Shown here piece by piece: positions 4,888-5,081 of a stretch of 5,081 bases of DNA. The notes under the pieces are model-generated. The model did not search any database. It had not been told where the DNA came from and saw only the letters and a list, made by a program, of their open reading frames with translations. Position numbers and translations under genes: made by a program. How positions within the stretch are numbered: the stretch's first letter is position 1; each line of letters opens with the position of its first letter. This DNA is from Anaerolineales bacterium (lineage in GTDB: Bacteria > Chloroflexota > Anaerolineae > Anaerolineales > E44-bin32): the NCBI GenBank assembly GCA_011772595.1, contig WVZH01000560.1, positions 1 to 5,081 on the forward strand. The letters run 5' to 3'.

Positions 4888-5081
4888 TTTCGTATCCTCA
4901 CAAATCCCGTTTATTTCTTCCGCAAATCATTCATATCAGGCTGGATTGCTTTCATCGGTGGCCCGGCCTATTTATTCGTGTTTCAAATCTTGTATGAATG
5001 GGAATCAGTGAAACCGATGATCTCAGTTAGAAATCGAAACCTGGGAGGTATGGTTATCACGATGTCGAGCTATCTTCCCCC
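4888..5081. other. right-edge stretch with an open plus-strand frame
   Basis: No minus-strand gene enters from the right edge: all three frames hit stops early. On the plus strand the frame following the TGA at 4876-4878 stays open for 67 codons to the window end. It has a hydrophobic segment (SGWIAFIGGPAYLFVFQILY) and in-frame ATGs at 5017, 5050 and 5062. None has a well-spaced ribosome binding site and I do not recognise the peptide. It could be the start of a divergent membrane-protein gene or chance. Confidence 0.25.

Overview
The window comes from a Gram-negative bacterium. It encodes a secreted sulfatase, an outer-membrane beta-barrel protein that ends in phenylalanine, and the C-terminal tail of a second outer-membrane protein. 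Codon use is mixed. The sulfatase looks clearly GC-richer by eye than the DUF3313 gene and the AT-rich spacers. The gene set resembles accessory sulfatase loci of marine or sediment Pseudomonadota and Desulfobacterota, but taxonomy cannot be fixed from this sequence. No RNA genes, CRISPR arrays or transposases are visible.

All convincing genes lie on the minus strand, so the reading order is right to left. The right edge (about 4888-5081) has no firm gene, only an open plus-strand frame running off the end. Next comes regulatory cassette B (about 4691-4887), then an outer-membrane beta-barrel gene (4494-3709). A 5' fragment of a sulfatase gene follows (3568-3287; 93 codons, no catalytic site), then a DUF3313-type exported protein (3253-2573). 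These three genes probably form one transcription unit. After a gene-free spacer holding regulatory cassette A (about 2163-2360) comes the complete sulfatase (2075-375; 566 aa). Beyond its stop is the last ~57-codon remnant of a 'MetA-pathway of phenol degradation' type outer-membrane protein (about 289-116).

The main result is that the window was built by duplication. Cassettes A and B are diverged copies of one non-coding element. Both keep a sigma70-like promoter (TTGCAA, 18 bp, TATAT-T/C), an inverted repeat with 13-bp spacing, and a TGACT-R-GTCA palindrome at an identical distance. One copy lies before the sulfatase and the other before the three-gene unit, which suggests two operons under one regulator. 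Separately, the sulfatase leader and first ~90 codons occur a second time in the upstream operon. That copy is cut off exactly at an 8-bp-stem hairpin. Between the copies the mature N-terminal segment shows nine synonymous changes and one amino-acid change, so both were under purifying selection for some time.

Functionally the locus looks like an envelope module: a periplasmic or exported sulfatase acting on an unknown sulfate ester, an outer-membrane barrel, and an exported DUF3313 protein, with remnants of further copies. The formylglycine-generating enzyme needed to activate the sulfatase is not in the window.
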